This document shows, piece by piece, positions 50,245-59,755 of a stretch of 64,000 nt of DNA. A program made the position numbers and the translations under genes. Position 1 is the stretch's first letter; each line of letters begins with the position of its first letter. Source of the stretch: Miltoncostaea sp050250915 (lineage in GTDB: Bacteria; Actinomycetota; Thermoleophilia; Miltoncostaeales; Miltoncostaeaceae); NCBI GenBank assembly GCA_050250915.1, contig JBFWNT010000013.1, forward strand, positions 1 to 64,000, in the 5' to 3' direction. Under the pieces are notes generated by a model. It did no database searches and was not told the origin of the DNA. It saw only the letters and a program-made list of their open reading frames with translations.

Positions 50245-51993
50245 TTGCGAGTCCTCCGACGCCTGCTGCATTTCCTGCGGCCCCACACCGGACGCGTGGC
50301 CGTGACCGCAGTGAGCGCCGCCGGGCTGATGGCGTGCTCCGTCACCTTGCCATACCTGACCGGACGGGTGATCGACGACGTCGTCCGCGGCGGCGACCGG
50401 GGGTCGTTGGTCCCCCTGATCTGGCTGGTCGTCGCGGTGGTGCTGGTGCGGATGGGCTTCGGCGTGGTCCGCCGGTGGGTCTCCGGCCAGGTGAGCCTGG
50501 CGGTCGAGTACGACCTCCGGCAGCGCCTGTTCGCCCATCTCCAGCGCATGCCGCTGTCCTACTACGACCGCATGCCCGTCGGCCAGTTGATGTCACGGGC
50601 GACCAGCGATCTCCAGACGGTCCGCTTCTTCCTCGGCTACGGCCTGATCTTCTTCTTCATGCAGGCGTTCACCCTGATCCTGGTGACCGGGATCCTGCTG
50701 TGGATGAACTGGTCGCTGGCCCTGCTGGCGCTGCTGATGGGGCCGGCCCTCGGCCTGGTGGCCTGGCGGTACAGCCGCCGCTCGAACCCCGTGCTGATCG
50801 ACGTCCAGCAGCGCGTGGCCCTGGTCACGGAGATGGCCGAGGAGAGCGCCGTCGGCATCCGGGTGATCAAGGCGTTCGGCCGCGAGGGCGACCGCACCGA
50901 GCGCTTCGGGGCCACCGCCCGCGGGGCGTTCGACCGCAGCATGGACGCGGCGCGGCTCCGGGCGATCTACCAGCCGCTGATGGCGTTCATCCCCCTCCTC
51001 GGGCTCGGGGTGGTCCTGACCTACGGCGGCCTGCTGACCATCGACGGGACGTTGAGCCTCGGCGACTTCGTGGCCTTCTACCTGTACCTGACCCTTCTGA
51101 TGGCGCCATTCCGGTCCCTGGGGATCCTGGTGGGCCAGGCGCAGCGCGCGATCGCGGGCGGCACCCGCATCTTCGAGGTGCTCGACCGCGAGCCCGACCT
51201 GGTGGAGAGCCCGGACGCGGTCCCCCTCCCCGCCGGCGACGGTCACGTGCGGCTCGAGGGCGTCACCTTCGCCTACGGCCCCGACGAGGCGCCGGTGCTC
51301 CATGACATCGACCTCGACGTCCCCGCCGGCCGCACCATCGCGCTCATCGGGCCGACCGGCTCCGGCAAGACCACGCTCACCCAGCTGGTGCCGCGGTTCG
51401 TCGACCCGGTCGAGGGGCGCGTGCTGCTCGACGGCGCCGACGTGCGCGACGTGCGCCTGCACGACCTGCGGCGGGCGGTCGGGATGGTGTCGCAGGACCC
51501 CTTCCTGTTCTCCACGACCGTGCGCGAGAACATCGCCTACGGCCGCCCCGACGCCACCGAGGAGGAGATCCGCCGCGCCGCCGGCATGGCCCGCGCCGAC
51601 GGATTCATCGAGGCGCTGCCGGACGGCTACGACACGGTGGTGGGCGAGCGCGGCCTCACCCTCTCGGGCGGCCAGCGCCAGCGCCTGGCGATCGCCCGCG
51701 CGCTGATCACCGACCCGCGCGTGCTGATCCTCGACGAGGCGACCGCGTCGGTCGACGCATCCACCGAGCGCGAGATCCAGGCGGCGCTGCGCGAGGTGAT
51801 GGCCGGGCGGACGACCCTGGTCATCGCGCACCGCCTCTCCACCCTCCAGCTCGCCGACGAGCTGGTGGTGCTCGAGGGCGGGCGGATCGTGGCGCAGGGC
51901 ACCCACGCCGAGCTGTACGACTCCAACGCCCTCTACCGCGAGATCCACGATGGCGGCCTCGCGCGCCCCGACCTGATCGCCCGGGACGCGTGA
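50245..51993 (+). CDS. ABC exporter half-transporter (TMD-NBD), first of pair
   Basis: The 582-residue protein has six membrane helices (about 1-310) and a nucleotide-binding domain (about 335-575): Walker A GPTGSGKTTLTQL, signature LTLSGGQRQRLAIARAL, Walker B VLILDEATASVDAS and H-loop IAHRLSTLQLAD. It appears to use TTG as start, as no ATG or GTG keeps the first helix. It partners with the next gene as a heterodimeric lipid- or drug-type exporter of the MsbA/LmrCD kind. Confidence 0.93.
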   Translation: MRVLRRLLHFLRPHTGRVAVTAVSAAGLMACSVTLPYLTGRVIDDVVRGGDRGSLVPLIWLVVAVVLVRMGFGVVRRWVSGQVSLAVEYDLRQRLFAHLQRMPLSYYDRMPVGQLMSRATSDLQTVRFFLGYGLIFFFMQAFTLILVTGILLWMNWSLALLALLMGPALGLVAWRYSRRSNPVLIDVQQRVALVTEMAEESAVGIRVIKAFGREGDRTERFGATARGAFDRSMDAARLRAIYQPLMAFIPLLGLGVVLTYGGLLTIDGTLSLGDFVAFYLYLTLLMAPFRSLGILVGQAQRAIAGGTRIFEVLDREPDLVESPDAVPLPAGDGHVRLEGVTFAYGPDEAPVLHDIDLDVPAGRTIALIGPTGSGKTTLTQLVPRFVDPVEGRVLLDGADVRDVRLHDLRRAVGMVSQDPFLFSTTVRENIAYGRPDATEEEIRRAAGMARADGFIEALPDGYDTVVGERGLTLSGGQRQRLAIARALITDPRVLILDEATASVDASTEREIQAALREVMAGRTTLVIAHRLSTLQLADELVVLEGGRIVAQGTHAELYDSNALYREIHDGGLARPDLIARDA

Positions 51994-51997
51994 CCGC

Positions 51998-53785
51998 GTG
52001 ACCACCGCCGCCCCCTCCGCCCCCCGCCCCACCGCGATCGGCACCGAGCCGCCGCCCGCGCGGCGCAAGCTGCGCCGCCTGATGCCCTACTTCCGCCCCT
52101 ACCTGGGCCGGACGGTGACGACCGTGATCCTGATGCTGGTGGTCACGGCGTCCGGCCTCGCGATCCCGGCGATCGCCCAGTACGCGATCGACCACGGCAT
52201 CAGCGACGGCGACAAGGGCGTCCTGATCGAGGCCGTCGGGCTCTTCGTGGTCGTCGGCCTGATCGGCTGGCTCGCCGGCTACCACCAGACGTACCTGTCG
52301 AGCTGGGTCGGCGAGCGGGTGCTGCTGGACCTGCGCACCGAGACCTTCCGCCACCTCATGCGCCTGGAGCTCGGCTACCACGAGCGCACCCCCACCGGGC
52401 GCTCCGTGAGCCGCCTGACCAGCGACATCGAGGCCCTCGAGCAGCTCGTGACCGACGGCGCCACGTCGCTGGTGGTGAACGGCCTGACGCTGATCGGCGT
52501 CATCGCCATCCTCTTCGCCTACGACGCCGAGCTCGCGATGTGGACGTTCGTGATCTTCCCGGCCCTGGCGATCGGCACCGCCGTCTTCCGCGTCTACTCC
52601 ACCCGCGCGTACCGCCGCACCCGCGAGCGGGTCGCCGAGGTGCTGGCGACCCTCCAGGAGACGCTGTCCGGCATGCGCGTGGTGCAGGGCTTCGGCCGCC
52701 AGGAGCCCACCGCGCGGCTGTTCGCCGAGGTCAACGACGAGTACCGCGAGGCCAACATGTCCACGATCCGGCTGTCGGGTGTCTACTTCCCCGGCGTCGA
52801 GCTGCTCTCGGGCATCGGCACCGCGATCATCCTGTACTTCGGCGCGACGATGGTGCTCGACCAGACCGTCACCGTCGGCGTGATGGTGGCGTTCGTCGGC
52901 TATCTGTCGAGCTTCTTCGACCCCATCCAGCAGCTCTCCCAGCTCTACGCGACGTTCCAGTCGGCGATGGCGGCGCTGGAGAAGATCTTCGGCGTGCTCG
53001 ACACGCAGCCGCGCCTGGCAGACGCCCCCGACGCGGTCGAGATGCCGCCGCTCCAGGGCGACGTGGAGTTGCGCGGCGTGGGCTTCGCGTACGACCGGAT
53101 CCCCGTGCTCCAGGACGTGGACCTGCACATCCGGGCCGGCGAGACCGTGGCCCTGGTGGGCACCACCGGCGCCGGCAAGTCGACGCTCGCGAAGCTGATC
53201 GCGCGCTTCTACGACCCCGTCGAGGGGTCGGTGCTCATCGACGGCCACGACCTGCGCACCGTGACCCAGCGCTCGCTGCGCGACCAGCTGGCGGTGGTGC
53301 CCCAGGAGGGTCACCTCTTCGCCGGGACCGTCGCCGAGAACCTGGCGTTCGGGCGGCCCGAGGCGACCGACGAGGAGCTGTACGCGGCCGCCGCGGCCGT
53401 CGGCGCCGACGAGCTCATCGCCGGCCTGCCGGACGGGATGGACACCGTCATCAGCGAGAAGGGCTCCGGGCTGTCGGCCGGACAGCGCCAGCTGGTCAGC
53501 TTCGCCCGGGCGCTCGTGGCCGACCCGCGGCTGCTGATCCTGGACGAGGCCACCTCGTCGGTGGACCTCCGCGCCGAGGCGCGGATCGAGGCGGCGCTCC
53601 GGACCCTCCTCGCGGATCGCACCGCCATCGTCATCGCCCACCGCCTCAGCACGATCCGCGACGCCGACCGCATCGTGGTGCTCGAGGGCGGCCGCATCGT
53701 CGAGCAGGGCACGCACGACGAGCTCGTGGCCGCGGGCGGCCGCTACGCCGAGCTCTACGGCGACTGGGAGTCGGTCGCGGGCTGA
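51998..53785 (+). CDS. ABC exporter half-transporter (TMD-NBD), second of pair
   Basis: The 595-residue partner starts at GTG, 4 nt after the previous stop. Six helices lie in about 35-330. The NBD has Walker A GTTGAGKSTLAKLIARF, signature GLSAGQRQLVSFARAL (an Ala in the second Gly position), Walker B LLILDEATSSVDLR and H-loop IAHRLSTIRDAD. Heterodimeric exporters often have one degenerate ATP site; the glutamate after Walker B is kept here in both halves. The substrate is unknown. Confidence 0.93.
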   Translation: MTTAAPSAPRPTAIGTEPPPARRKLRRLMPYFRPYLGRTVTTVILMLVVTASGLAIPAIAQYAIDHGISDGDKGVLIEAVGLFVVVGLIGWLAGYHQTYLSSWVGERVLLDLRTETFRHLMRLELGYHERTPTGRSVSRLTSDIEALEQLVTDGATSLVVNGLTLIGVIAILFAYDAELAMWTFVIFPALAIGTAVFRVYSTRAYRRTRERVAEVLATLQETLSGMRVVQGFGRQEPTARLFAEVNDEYREANMSTIRLSGVYFPGVELLSGIGTAIILYFGATMVLDQTVTVGVMVAFVGYLSSFFDPIQQLSQLYATFQSAMAALEKIFGVLDTQPRLADAPDAVEMPPLQGDVELRGVGFAYDRIPVLQDVDLHIRAGETVALVGTTGAGKSTLAKLIARFYDPVEGSVLIDGHDLRTVTQRSLRDQLAVVPQEGHLFAGTVAENLAFGRPEATDEELYAAAAAVGADELIAGLPDGMDTVISEKGSGLSAGQRQLVSFARALVADPRLLILDEATSSVDLRAEARIEAALRTLLADRTAIVIAHRLSTIRDADRIVVLEGGRIVEQGTHDELVAAGGRYAELYGDWESVAG

Positions 53786-53824
53786 TCCGCGCGGTTTCGG
53801 CGGGTTTGAGCCCGTCGCATCCTG

Positions 53825-53853
53825 GTGAACAGGGCTTGTGCGGATGGTAACGT
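53825..53853 (+). promoter_or_regulatory. Candidate promoter of carbohydrate ABC operon
   Basis: GTGAAC (53825-53830), a 17-nt spacer and TAACGT (53848-53853) precede the sugar-binding lipoprotein gene. The leader is about 60 nt and ends in AGGAGG. The -35 is weak and the call is pattern-based. Confidence 0.35.
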
Positions 53854-53916
53854 CCGGGCCGTCACGGGCTCGTGGCAATCCGCACGATCAGTGATCCCGG
53901 ACCCCAGGAGGCCGAG

Positions 53917-55227
53917 ATGGTGCCCATCCGGCAACGCGCACGATGGCGAGGACGCATCCTTGCGCTCGCCGCGTCCGCCGTCGCCGCCGCAGGTCTGCTC
54001 ACCGCATGCGGGGGCTCGGACGGCCCGCCCCAGCTGACCTGGTACATCAACCCGGACCCGAACCCGCCCGACAACTTCGAGGGCCCGTTCGGCCAGGCCG
54101 GGATCGCCGACCGGTGCAGCACCGACCAGTACACGATCAAGACGGAGCTGCTGCCGCAGAGCGCCACCGAGCAGCGCATCCAGCTGCTGCGGCGGCTGGT
54201 GGCCAAGGACTCGTCGATCTCCCTGATGAGCCTCGACCCCGTGTTCACGGGCGAGTTCGCGGAGGCCGGCTTCCTGGAGCCGCTTCCCGCCGACCTCGCC
54301 TCGGAGATGAAGGGGGCCACGCTGAAGGGCGCCGTCTCCGGAGCCGAGTGGGACGGCAAGCTCGTGGCCGCGCCCCTCTGGGCGAACACCCAGACCCTCT
54401 GGTTCCGCAAGTCCGTCGCGAAGAAGGCCGGCCTGGACATGTCGAAGCCGGTGACCTGGGACCAGATCATCGACGCGGCCGCCGAGACCGGGACGTCGGT
54501 CGGCGTCCAGGCCAACAAGTACGAGGGCTACGTCGTGTGGATCAACGCCCTCGTCCAGGGCGCCGGCGGCGACATCGTGAGCCAGACCCAGAAGGGCCCG
54601 GACGCGTCGGTGGACATCGGCTCGGAGGCCGGCAAGCAGGCCGCCGCCGTCATCGACAAGCTCGCCCACTCGCCCGCCGCGGAGCCGGACCTCTCGGTGT
54701 CCAACGAGGGCACCGTGCTGGGCCCGCTGGCCGGGAAGAACGGCGGCTTCATGGTCAACTGGACCTTCGCCTACAACAACTACAAGGACAGCGACATCGC
54801 CGACGACCTCGGCTGGGCGCGCTATCCGGAGACGGTCGCCGGGCAGCAGTCGAAGCCCCCGACGGGCGGCATCAACGTGGGCGTGAGCCCCTACGGCAGC
54901 CACGTCGACCTCGCGATGGACGCCGTGAAGTGCATCACCTCCGAGAAGGAGCAGGCGCAGTACGCGATCGAGACGGCCAACATGCCCGCGCGGCAGGCCG
55001 CCTACGACGACCCGGCCCTGAAGAAGCAGTTCCCGGCCGACCTGCTGCAGCTCTGGCAGGACAGCATCGACACGGGCGGGCCCCGCCCGGCGTCGGCCTA
55101 CTGGGCCACGATCGTCAACGCGACGCTCAACAAGTGGCACCCGGCGAACTCGGTGAACCCCGACTCGACGCCGCAGTCCTCCGCGTCCTTCATCGAGGAC
55201 GCCCTCAAGGGGAAGGTGCTGCTGTGA
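53917..55227 (+). CDS. Carbohydrate ABC transporter substrate-binding lipoprotein
   Basis: The 436-residue protein starts at ATG 53917, 6 nt after AGGAGG. It has a lipoprotein signal (ILALAASAVAAAGLLTACGG, lipobox LTAC). The solute-binding family 1 pattern follows: LTWYINPDP, QRIQLLRRLVAKDSSISLMS, SLDPVFTGEFAEAGFL, PLWANTQTLWFRKSVAKKAG and GINVGVSPYG. It should bind an oligosaccharide such as trehalose or maltose outside the cell and deliver it to the two permeases. It is the first gene of a complete importer operon. Confidence 0.93.
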   Translation: MVPIRQRARWRGRILALAASAVAAAGLLTACGGSDGPPQLTWYINPDPNPPDNFEGPFGQAGIADRCSTDQYTIKTELLPQSATEQRIQLLRRLVAKDSSISLMSLDPVFTGEFAEAGFLEPLPADLASEMKGATLKGAVSGAEWDGKLVAAPLWANTQTLWFRKSVAKKAGLDMSKPVTWDQIIDAAAETGTSVGVQANKYEGYVVWINALVQGAGGDIVSQTQKGPDASVDIGSEAGKQAAAVIDKLAHSPAAEPDLSVSNEGTVLGPLAGKNGGFMVNWTFAYNNYKDSDIADDLGWARYPETVAGQQSKPPTGGINVGVSPYGSHVDLAMDAVKCITSEKEQAQYAIETANMPARQAAYDDPALKKQFPADLLQLWQDSIDTGGPRPASAYWATIVNATLNKWHPANSVNPDSTPQSSASFIEDALKGKVLL

Positions 55228-55252
55228 CCCCGTCCCGCGGAAGGAGGAGCGC

Positions 55253-56176
55253 ATGACGACCGAGACGGTCGCCGCCCCGCGGATGCGGGCGACGGACCGG
55301 TCGATCGCCGAGGAGCGCCTCGGCTGGAAGCTGGTGGCACCCGCCGTGGTCGTGATGCTCGCGGTCACGGCGTACCCGATGTTCCAGGCGCTGTACCTGT
55401 CGCTCTACCAGTACCGGGCCACGGCGCCGGCCGACAAGAACTTCATCGGCCTCGACAACTACGTCACCGTCCTGACCGACCAGCTCTGGTGGAAGGACGT
55501 CTGGAACACCGTGGTGATCATGGTGGTCAGCGTCGGCGTGGAGCTGGTGATCGGCTTCGCCTTCGCCTACGTGATGTGGAAGATCATCTTCGCGCGGGGC
55601 GTCATCCGCACGTCGATCCTGATCCCCTACGGGATCATCACCGTGGTCTCGGCGTTCGCCTGGCAGTTCGCGTTCAGCATCAACAACGGCTTCGTCAACG
55701 GGTGGCTGCCGTTCGTCGGCGCCGACTACAACTGGTTCGGCCAGCACTGGTCGGCCATGACGGCGATCATCGTCTCCGAGATCTGGAAGACGACGCCGTT
55801 CATGTCGCTGCTGCTGCTGGCGGGCCTCGCGCAGATCTCCGAGGACATGGTCGAGGCCGCGAAGGTGGACGGCGCGACCTGGTGGCAGCGCCTCTACAAG
55901 GTGATCCTGCCCAACATGAAGGCGGCGATCATGGTCGCCGTGCTCTTCCGGGCGCTCGACGCGTTCCGCATCTTCGACAACATCTACGTGATGACGCGTG
56001 GGGCGCAGGACACGGAGTCCGTGTCCTTCCTCACCTACCGCCAGGTGATCGAGCAGTTCGAGCTCGGCCTCGGGTCGGCGCTCTCGGTGCTGCTGTTCCT
56101 GTCGGTCCTGATCATCGCCTTCATCCTGGTGAAGCTCTTCCGGGTGGACCTGGCGGCAGCGAGGAGGGACGCCTGA
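55253..56176 (+). CDS. Carbohydrate ABC permease (MalF/UgpA-type)
   Basis: The 307-residue protein has six membrane helices. The cytoplasmic EAA loop is EDMVEAAKVDGATWWQRLYK, followed by VILPN (about 200-224), the contact for the ATPase. It has a strong ribosome site AAGGAGGAGC before ATG. It pairs with the next gene as the heterodimeric channel. Confidence 0.94.
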   Translation: MTTETVAAPRMRATDRSIAEERLGWKLVAPAVVVMLAVTAYPMFQALYLSLYQYRATAPADKNFIGLDNYVTVLTDQLWWKDVWNTVVIMVVSVGVELVIGFAFAYVMWKIIFARGVIRTSILIPYGIITVVSAFAWQFAFSINNGFVNGWLPFVGADYNWFGQHWSAMTAIIVSEIWKTTPFMSLLLLAGLAQISEDMVEAAKVDGATWWQRLYKVILPNMKAAIMVAVLFRALDAFRIFDNIYVMTRGAQDTESVSFLTYRQVIEQFELGLGSALSVLLFLSVLIIAFILVKLFRVDLAAARRDA

Positions 56177-57006
56177 TGCGGCAGAAGCTGAGCCCCGGCG
56201 TCATCCTCGGCAGCATCCTGATCCTGGTGTGGTGCCTGCTGCCCGTGGTCTGGATGATCATGCTGTCGTTCAAGCCCCAGTCGGAGACGGCCACGGGCAG
56301 CCCCCAGTTCCTCCCGAAGGAGTGGACCTGGGACAACTTCAGCAGCGTGCTGCAGAACGACGACTTCCAGCGCGCGCTGATCAACTCGTTCGGCATCTCG
56401 ATCATCGCCACGGTGCTCTCGGTGATCCTGGCGACGCTGGCGGCCTACGCGATCGCGCGCCTCCAGTTCCGGGGCAAGAAGCTCGTGCTGAGCCTGGCCC
56501 TCGCGATCGCGATGTTCCCCGTCGTGTCGCTGATCGGCCCGCTGTTCGACATGTGGCGGACCCTGGGCCTGTTCGACACGTGGCCCGGCCTGATCATCCC
56601 CTACATGTCGTTCACGCTCCCGCTCGCCATCTGGGTCCTGACGGCCTTCTTCCGCGAGATCCCGTGGGAGATGGAGCAGGCCGCCCAGGTGGACGGCGCC
56701 ACCGCGTGGCAGGCGTTCCGCAAGGTCATCGTGCCCCTCGCGGCGCCCGGCGTGTTCACCGCGGCGATCCTGACGTTCTTCTTCGCGTGGAACGACTTCG
56801 TCTTCGGGATCTCCCTCACGTCCACCATCAACGCACGACCGGTGCCGGCGCAGCTCGCGTTCTTCGTCGGCCCGGACCAGTTCAACCCGCCGGTGTCCAC
56901 GCTGGCCGCGGCGTCCGTGATGGTCACCATCCCGGTGGTCCTCCTGGTGCTGCTGTTCCAGCGGAAGATCGTCGCGGGCCTGACGGCCGGCGCGGTGAAG
57001 GGGTAG
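56176..57006 (+). CDS. Carbohydrate ABC permease (MalG/UgpE-type)
   Basis: The 276-residue, six-helix permease has the EAA loop as MEQAAQVDGATAWQAFRKVI, followed by VPLAAPG (about 169-195). Features include SFKPQSETATGSPQFLPKEW and FAWNDFVFGISLT, typical of MalG proteins. The ATG overlaps the stop of the upstream permease by one base (TGATG). Confidence 0.94.
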   Translation: MRQKLSPGVILGSILILVWCLLPVVWMIMLSFKPQSETATGSPQFLPKEWTWDNFSSVLQNDDFQRALINSFGISIIATVLSVILATLAAYAIARLQFRGKKLVLSLALAIAMFPVVSLIGPLFDMWRTLGLFDTWPGLIIPYMSFTLPLAIWVLTAFFREIPWEMEQAAQVDGATAWQAFRKVIVPLAAPGVFTAAILTFFFAWNDFVFGISLTSTINARPVPAQLAFFVGPDQFNPPVSTLAAASVMVTIPVVLLVLLFQRKIVAGLTAGAVKG

Positions 57007-57014
57007 GAGCGCTC

Positions 57015-58208
57015 ATGTCCGAGATCCAGATGAAGAACATCGTCAAGCGCTACGGCGACGGCTTCCCCGCCGTCAACGACGTCAGCATCGACGTCGACGA
57101 CGGGGAGTTCCTGATCCTGGTCGGCCCGTCCGGCTGCGGGAAGTCGACGCTGCTGCGGATGATCGTGGGCCTGGAGGACATCACCTCGGGCGACATGATC
57201 ATCGGCGGCGACCGCGTGAACGACGTGCCCCCGCGCGACCGGAACCTGGCGATGGTGTTCCAGAACTACGCGCTCTACCCGCACCTGACCGTCTACGAGA
57301 ACATCGCCTTCCCCCTGCGGCTCTCCAAGAAGTTCAGCAACGAGGAGATCGACCGGAAGGTGCGGGAGGCCTCGAAGACGCTCGAGCTGGACGAGCACCT
57401 GGAGCGCAAGCCGGGCAACCTGTCCGGCGGCCAGCGCCAGCGGGTGGCGATGGGGCGCGCGATCGTGCGCGACGCGAAGGCGTTCCTGTTCGACGAGCCG
57501 CTGTCGAACCTGGACGCGAAGCTGCGCGGCCAGATGCGCACCGAGATCTCCCGCCTGCAGAAGCGGCTGGGGATCACGACCGTGTACGTCACCCACGACC
57601 AGACCGAGGCGATGACCCTCGGCGACCGCGTGGCGGTGCTGAAGCGGGGCATCCTGCAGCAGCTGGCGACGCCGCGGGAGCTGTACGAGCAGCCGGTCAA
57701 CCTGTTCGTGGCCGGCTTCATCGGGTCGCCGCCGATGAACTTCATGCCGGCGACGGTGAAGGGCGACAAGGTGGAGCTGCCGTTCGTGACGGTGGACCTG
57801 CCGGAGCACGCCCGCGACGGGCGCATCCCGGAGGACACGCTGCTGATCGCCGGCATCCGCCCGGAGTACTTCGAGGACGCCACCGTCGTGGACGGCAAGG
57901 GCGACGGCGCGACCTTCCGGGCGAAGATCGACGTGGTCGAGTGGCTCGGCAACGAGGCATTCGGCTACATCCCGTACGACGCGCCACCCGAAGTGGAGTC
58001 GCAGCTGGAGGAGCTGGCGAAGGAGCTCGACTCGGAGGCGCTGCGGACCCAGATCATCGTGGCCCTGGACTCCGCCAGCCGCATCCAGGACGGCGACGAG
58101 GCCGAACTGCACGTCGACTCCCGCCGGATGCACCTGTTCGAGCCCGGCTCGGGCGAGAACCTGACGCTGCGGACGGTCAGCGACGACGAGAAGGCCGCCG
58201 TGGCCTAA
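57015..58208 (+). CDS. Carbohydrate ABC transporter ATPase (MsmK/UgpC-type)
   Basis: The 397-residue ATPase has Walker A GPSGCGKSTLLRMI, Q loop MVFQNYALYPHLTVYENIAF, signature GNLSGGQRQRVAMGRAI, Walker B AFLFDEPLSNLDAKLR and H-loop VTHDQTEAMTLGD. The C-terminal OB domain (about 240-390) is longer than usual, with an acidic segment rich in Glu and Leu (QLEELAKELDSEAL). It completes the importer, with AGGAG before the start. A dedicated ATPase in the operon means it need not rely on a shared MsmK. Confidence 0.94.
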   Translation: MSEIQMKNIVKRYGDGFPAVNDVSIDVDDGEFLILVGPSGCGKSTLLRMIVGLEDITSGDMIIGGDRVNDVPPRDRNLAMVFQNYALYPHLTVYENIAFPLRLSKKFSNEEIDRKVREASKTLELDEHLERKPGNLSGGQRQRVAMGRAIVRDAKAFLFDEPLSNLDAKLRGQMRTEISRLQKRLGITTVYVTHDQTEAMTLGDRVAVLKRGILQQLATPRELYEQPVNLFVAGFIGSPPMNFMPATVKGDKVELPFVTVDLPEHARDGRIPEDTLLIAGIRPEYFEDATVVDGKGDGATFRAKIDVVEWLGNEAFGYIPYDAPPEVESQLEELAKELDSEALRTQIIVALDSASRIQDGDEAELHVDSRRMHLFEPGSGENLTLRTVSDDEKAAVA

Positions 58209-59443
58209 TCCGGTCCCCCGTCCTCCTCGACGACCAGCAGGCGCTCGTCGGGGAGGCCGGGGAGCACCGCGCCCACATAGGAGTCCATCGCGGCCTCGTT
58301 GCCGACGTTGCCGCCCGCCTCCTCCGAGAGCCGGTCGCGGTGGCGCAGCATCTCGTGGAACAGCTCCGGGGGCTCGCGGCGGGAGCGCAGGCCGTCCGGC
58401 ACGCGCGCGATGGCGGGCTCGTAGATCTCGCGCAGCCAGCGGTAGTCGACGACGGCCTCGGGGATGGGGGCGCCCTCCTCGTGCTCGAGCCAGGCGCCGT
58501 AGGCGGCGATGTCGTTCAGCAGCCGTCGCGCCTGGTTCTCCTGGACGCGGAGGCCGGTGCGGCTCGCGAGGGCGCGGGCGTGGTGGCCCTCCTCCACCAG
58601 CGTCGGGCGGATCCGCAGGTGCTGGCCGTCGGCGGACCGCACCAGGGCGAGCTCCTGCACGTCGAAGCCGAGGTCGTTGAGGCGCTCCATGCGGCGGTCG
58701 ATCTGCCACGGCTCGTCGGCGCCGACCTCCTCCTCGCGGGTCAGCTCGCCCCAGAGGGCGCGGTAGCGCTCGCCGAAGCCCTCCGCCGCCGCGAACGGGT
58801 CGAGCCCCTCCTCGATACGGCCGGCCGCCTGGAGGTCGACGAGGCCGCCGGCGATGTTCTCGACGGCGACGTCGACGTCGTTGGCGCGGAGGCCGTCGGA
58901 GATGGAGGGGCGCTGCTCGGCGGTCTCGGCGTCCACGAGGTACACGACGAACGCGCCGGCGTCGCGGCGGAAGAGCGCGTTCGAGAGCGAGAAGTCGCCC
59001 CAGTAGAAGCCCTCCAGGTGGAGGCGGCACATCAGGACGGCGCCGCCGTCGAGCAGGCGGTCCAGCAGCCCCGGGCGGCCGCGGCGGGCGAGGAGGTAGT
59101 GGTACGGCAGCGAGTAGTCGAGGTACCGGGTGATGAGGGTGGCGCGCTCGCCCCCGTCCCCCGGCGCGCGCCACCGGGCGGTCCCGACGGCCTCGACGCA
59201 GGGCAGGTTCTCCTCCCGGAGCCCCAGGAGCATCTGGTACTCGCGCCACGCCGAGACGGCGTCGGTCTCCTTGAGGGCGTAGACGCGGTCGTCGTAGGCG
59301 ACGAAGCGGACGACGTGGCGGGACACGCCGCGCGCCATCCGGACGAGGCGGTCGGACCTCCAGGCCTCGAGGGGCTCCGACCAGGGGAGGTCCAGGAAGT
59401 CCGGGTGCCCCGCGCGGACCACAACCTCAAGCTCGCCCGCCAT
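58205..59443 (-). CDS. DUF4032 kinase-like protein
   Basis: The 412-residue protein has an N-terminal lipopolysaccharide-kinase-like fold: VRFVAYDDRVYALKETDAVS (about 45-64), with a Lys in the usual ATP position, and GFYWGDFSLSNALFRRDAG (about 142-160), an HxDxxxxN-like loop with WGDFSLSN. A C-terminal DUF4032 segment (about 225-390) follows. Actinobacterial homologues are conserved but uncharacterised. Its end overlaps the convergent importer ATPase by 4 nt. It may phosphorylate a small molecule or lipid. Confidence 0.85.
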   Translation of the reverse strand: MAGELEVVVRAGHPDFLDLPWSEPLEAWRSDRLVRMARGVSRHVVRFVAYDDRVYALKETDAVSAWREYQMLLGLREENLPCVEAVGTARWRAPGDGGERATLITRYLDYSLPYHYLLARRGRPGLLDRLLDGGAVLMCRLHLEGFYWGDFSLSNALFRRDAGAFVVYLVDAETAEQRPSISDGLRANDVDVAVENIAGGLVDLQAAGRIEEGLDPFAAAEGFGERYRALWGELTREEEVGADEPWQIDRRMERLNDLGFDVQELALVRSADGQHLRIRPTLVEEGHHARALASRTGLRVQENQARRLLNDIAAYGAWLEHEEGAPIPEAVVDYRWLREIYEPAIARVPDGLRSRREPPELFHEMLRHRDRLSEEAGGNVGNEAAMDSYVGAVLPGLPDERLLVVEEDGGPD

Positions 59444-59519
59444 CGGCCGAGGTTACCCGCACAGCGGCGCGTGTTGAGGGCGGAGGTTCGTTTGGTACCC
59501 TTCCACGGCGTCCGGTTGA

Positions 59520-59590
59520 TGGGGGATCGTCTAGCGGTAGGACGCCGGGTTCTGGCCCCGGTAGCGGGGGTTCGAATCCTCCTCCCCCAG
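59520..59590 (+). tRNA. tRNA-Gln (anticodon CTG)
   Basis: The full cloverleaf is visible: acceptor TGGGGGA/TCCCCCA, D arm GTCTAGCGGTAGGAC, anticodon stem CCGGG/CCCGG with loop TTCTGGC, T arm GGGGG-TTCGAAT-CCTCC and discriminator G. The CCA end is not encoded. CTG reads the CAG codon favoured in this GC-rich genome. Confidence 0.97.
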
Positions 59591-59618
59591 CTTCACCCGG
59601 TTCGTCGAAGTGGTCCAC

Positions 59619-59691
59619 GGCGCATTCGTCTAGGGGCCTAGGACGCCGCCCTCTCACGGCGGTAACACGGGTTCAAATCCCGTATGCGCTA
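59619..59691 (+). tRNA. tRNA-Glu (anticodon CTC)
   Basis: The cloverleaf has acceptor GGCGCAT/ATGCGCT, D arm GTCTAGGGGCCTAGGAC, anticodon stem CCGCC/GGCGG with loop CTCTCAC, T arm ACGGG-TTCAAAT-CCCGT and discriminator A. The first acceptor pair is G-T, a wobble. CCA is not encoded. It lies 28 nt after tRNA-Gln and is probably co-transcribed with it. Confidence 0.96.
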
Positions 59692-59706
59692 TCCGCACCC
59701 CCGCAG

Positions 59707-59730
59707 AGCCCCGCCCCCGGCGGGGCTTTC
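59707..59730 (+). terminator. Rho-independent terminator after the tRNA pair
   Basis: AGCCCCGCC-CCC-GGCGGGGCT is a perfect 9-bp stem followed by TTTCGTGTCT. It is placed 16 nt after tRNA-Glu and is the clearest intrinsic terminator in the window. Confidence 0.85.
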
Positions 59731-59755
59731 GTGTCTCCGGGGGCGGGCGCGGGGC

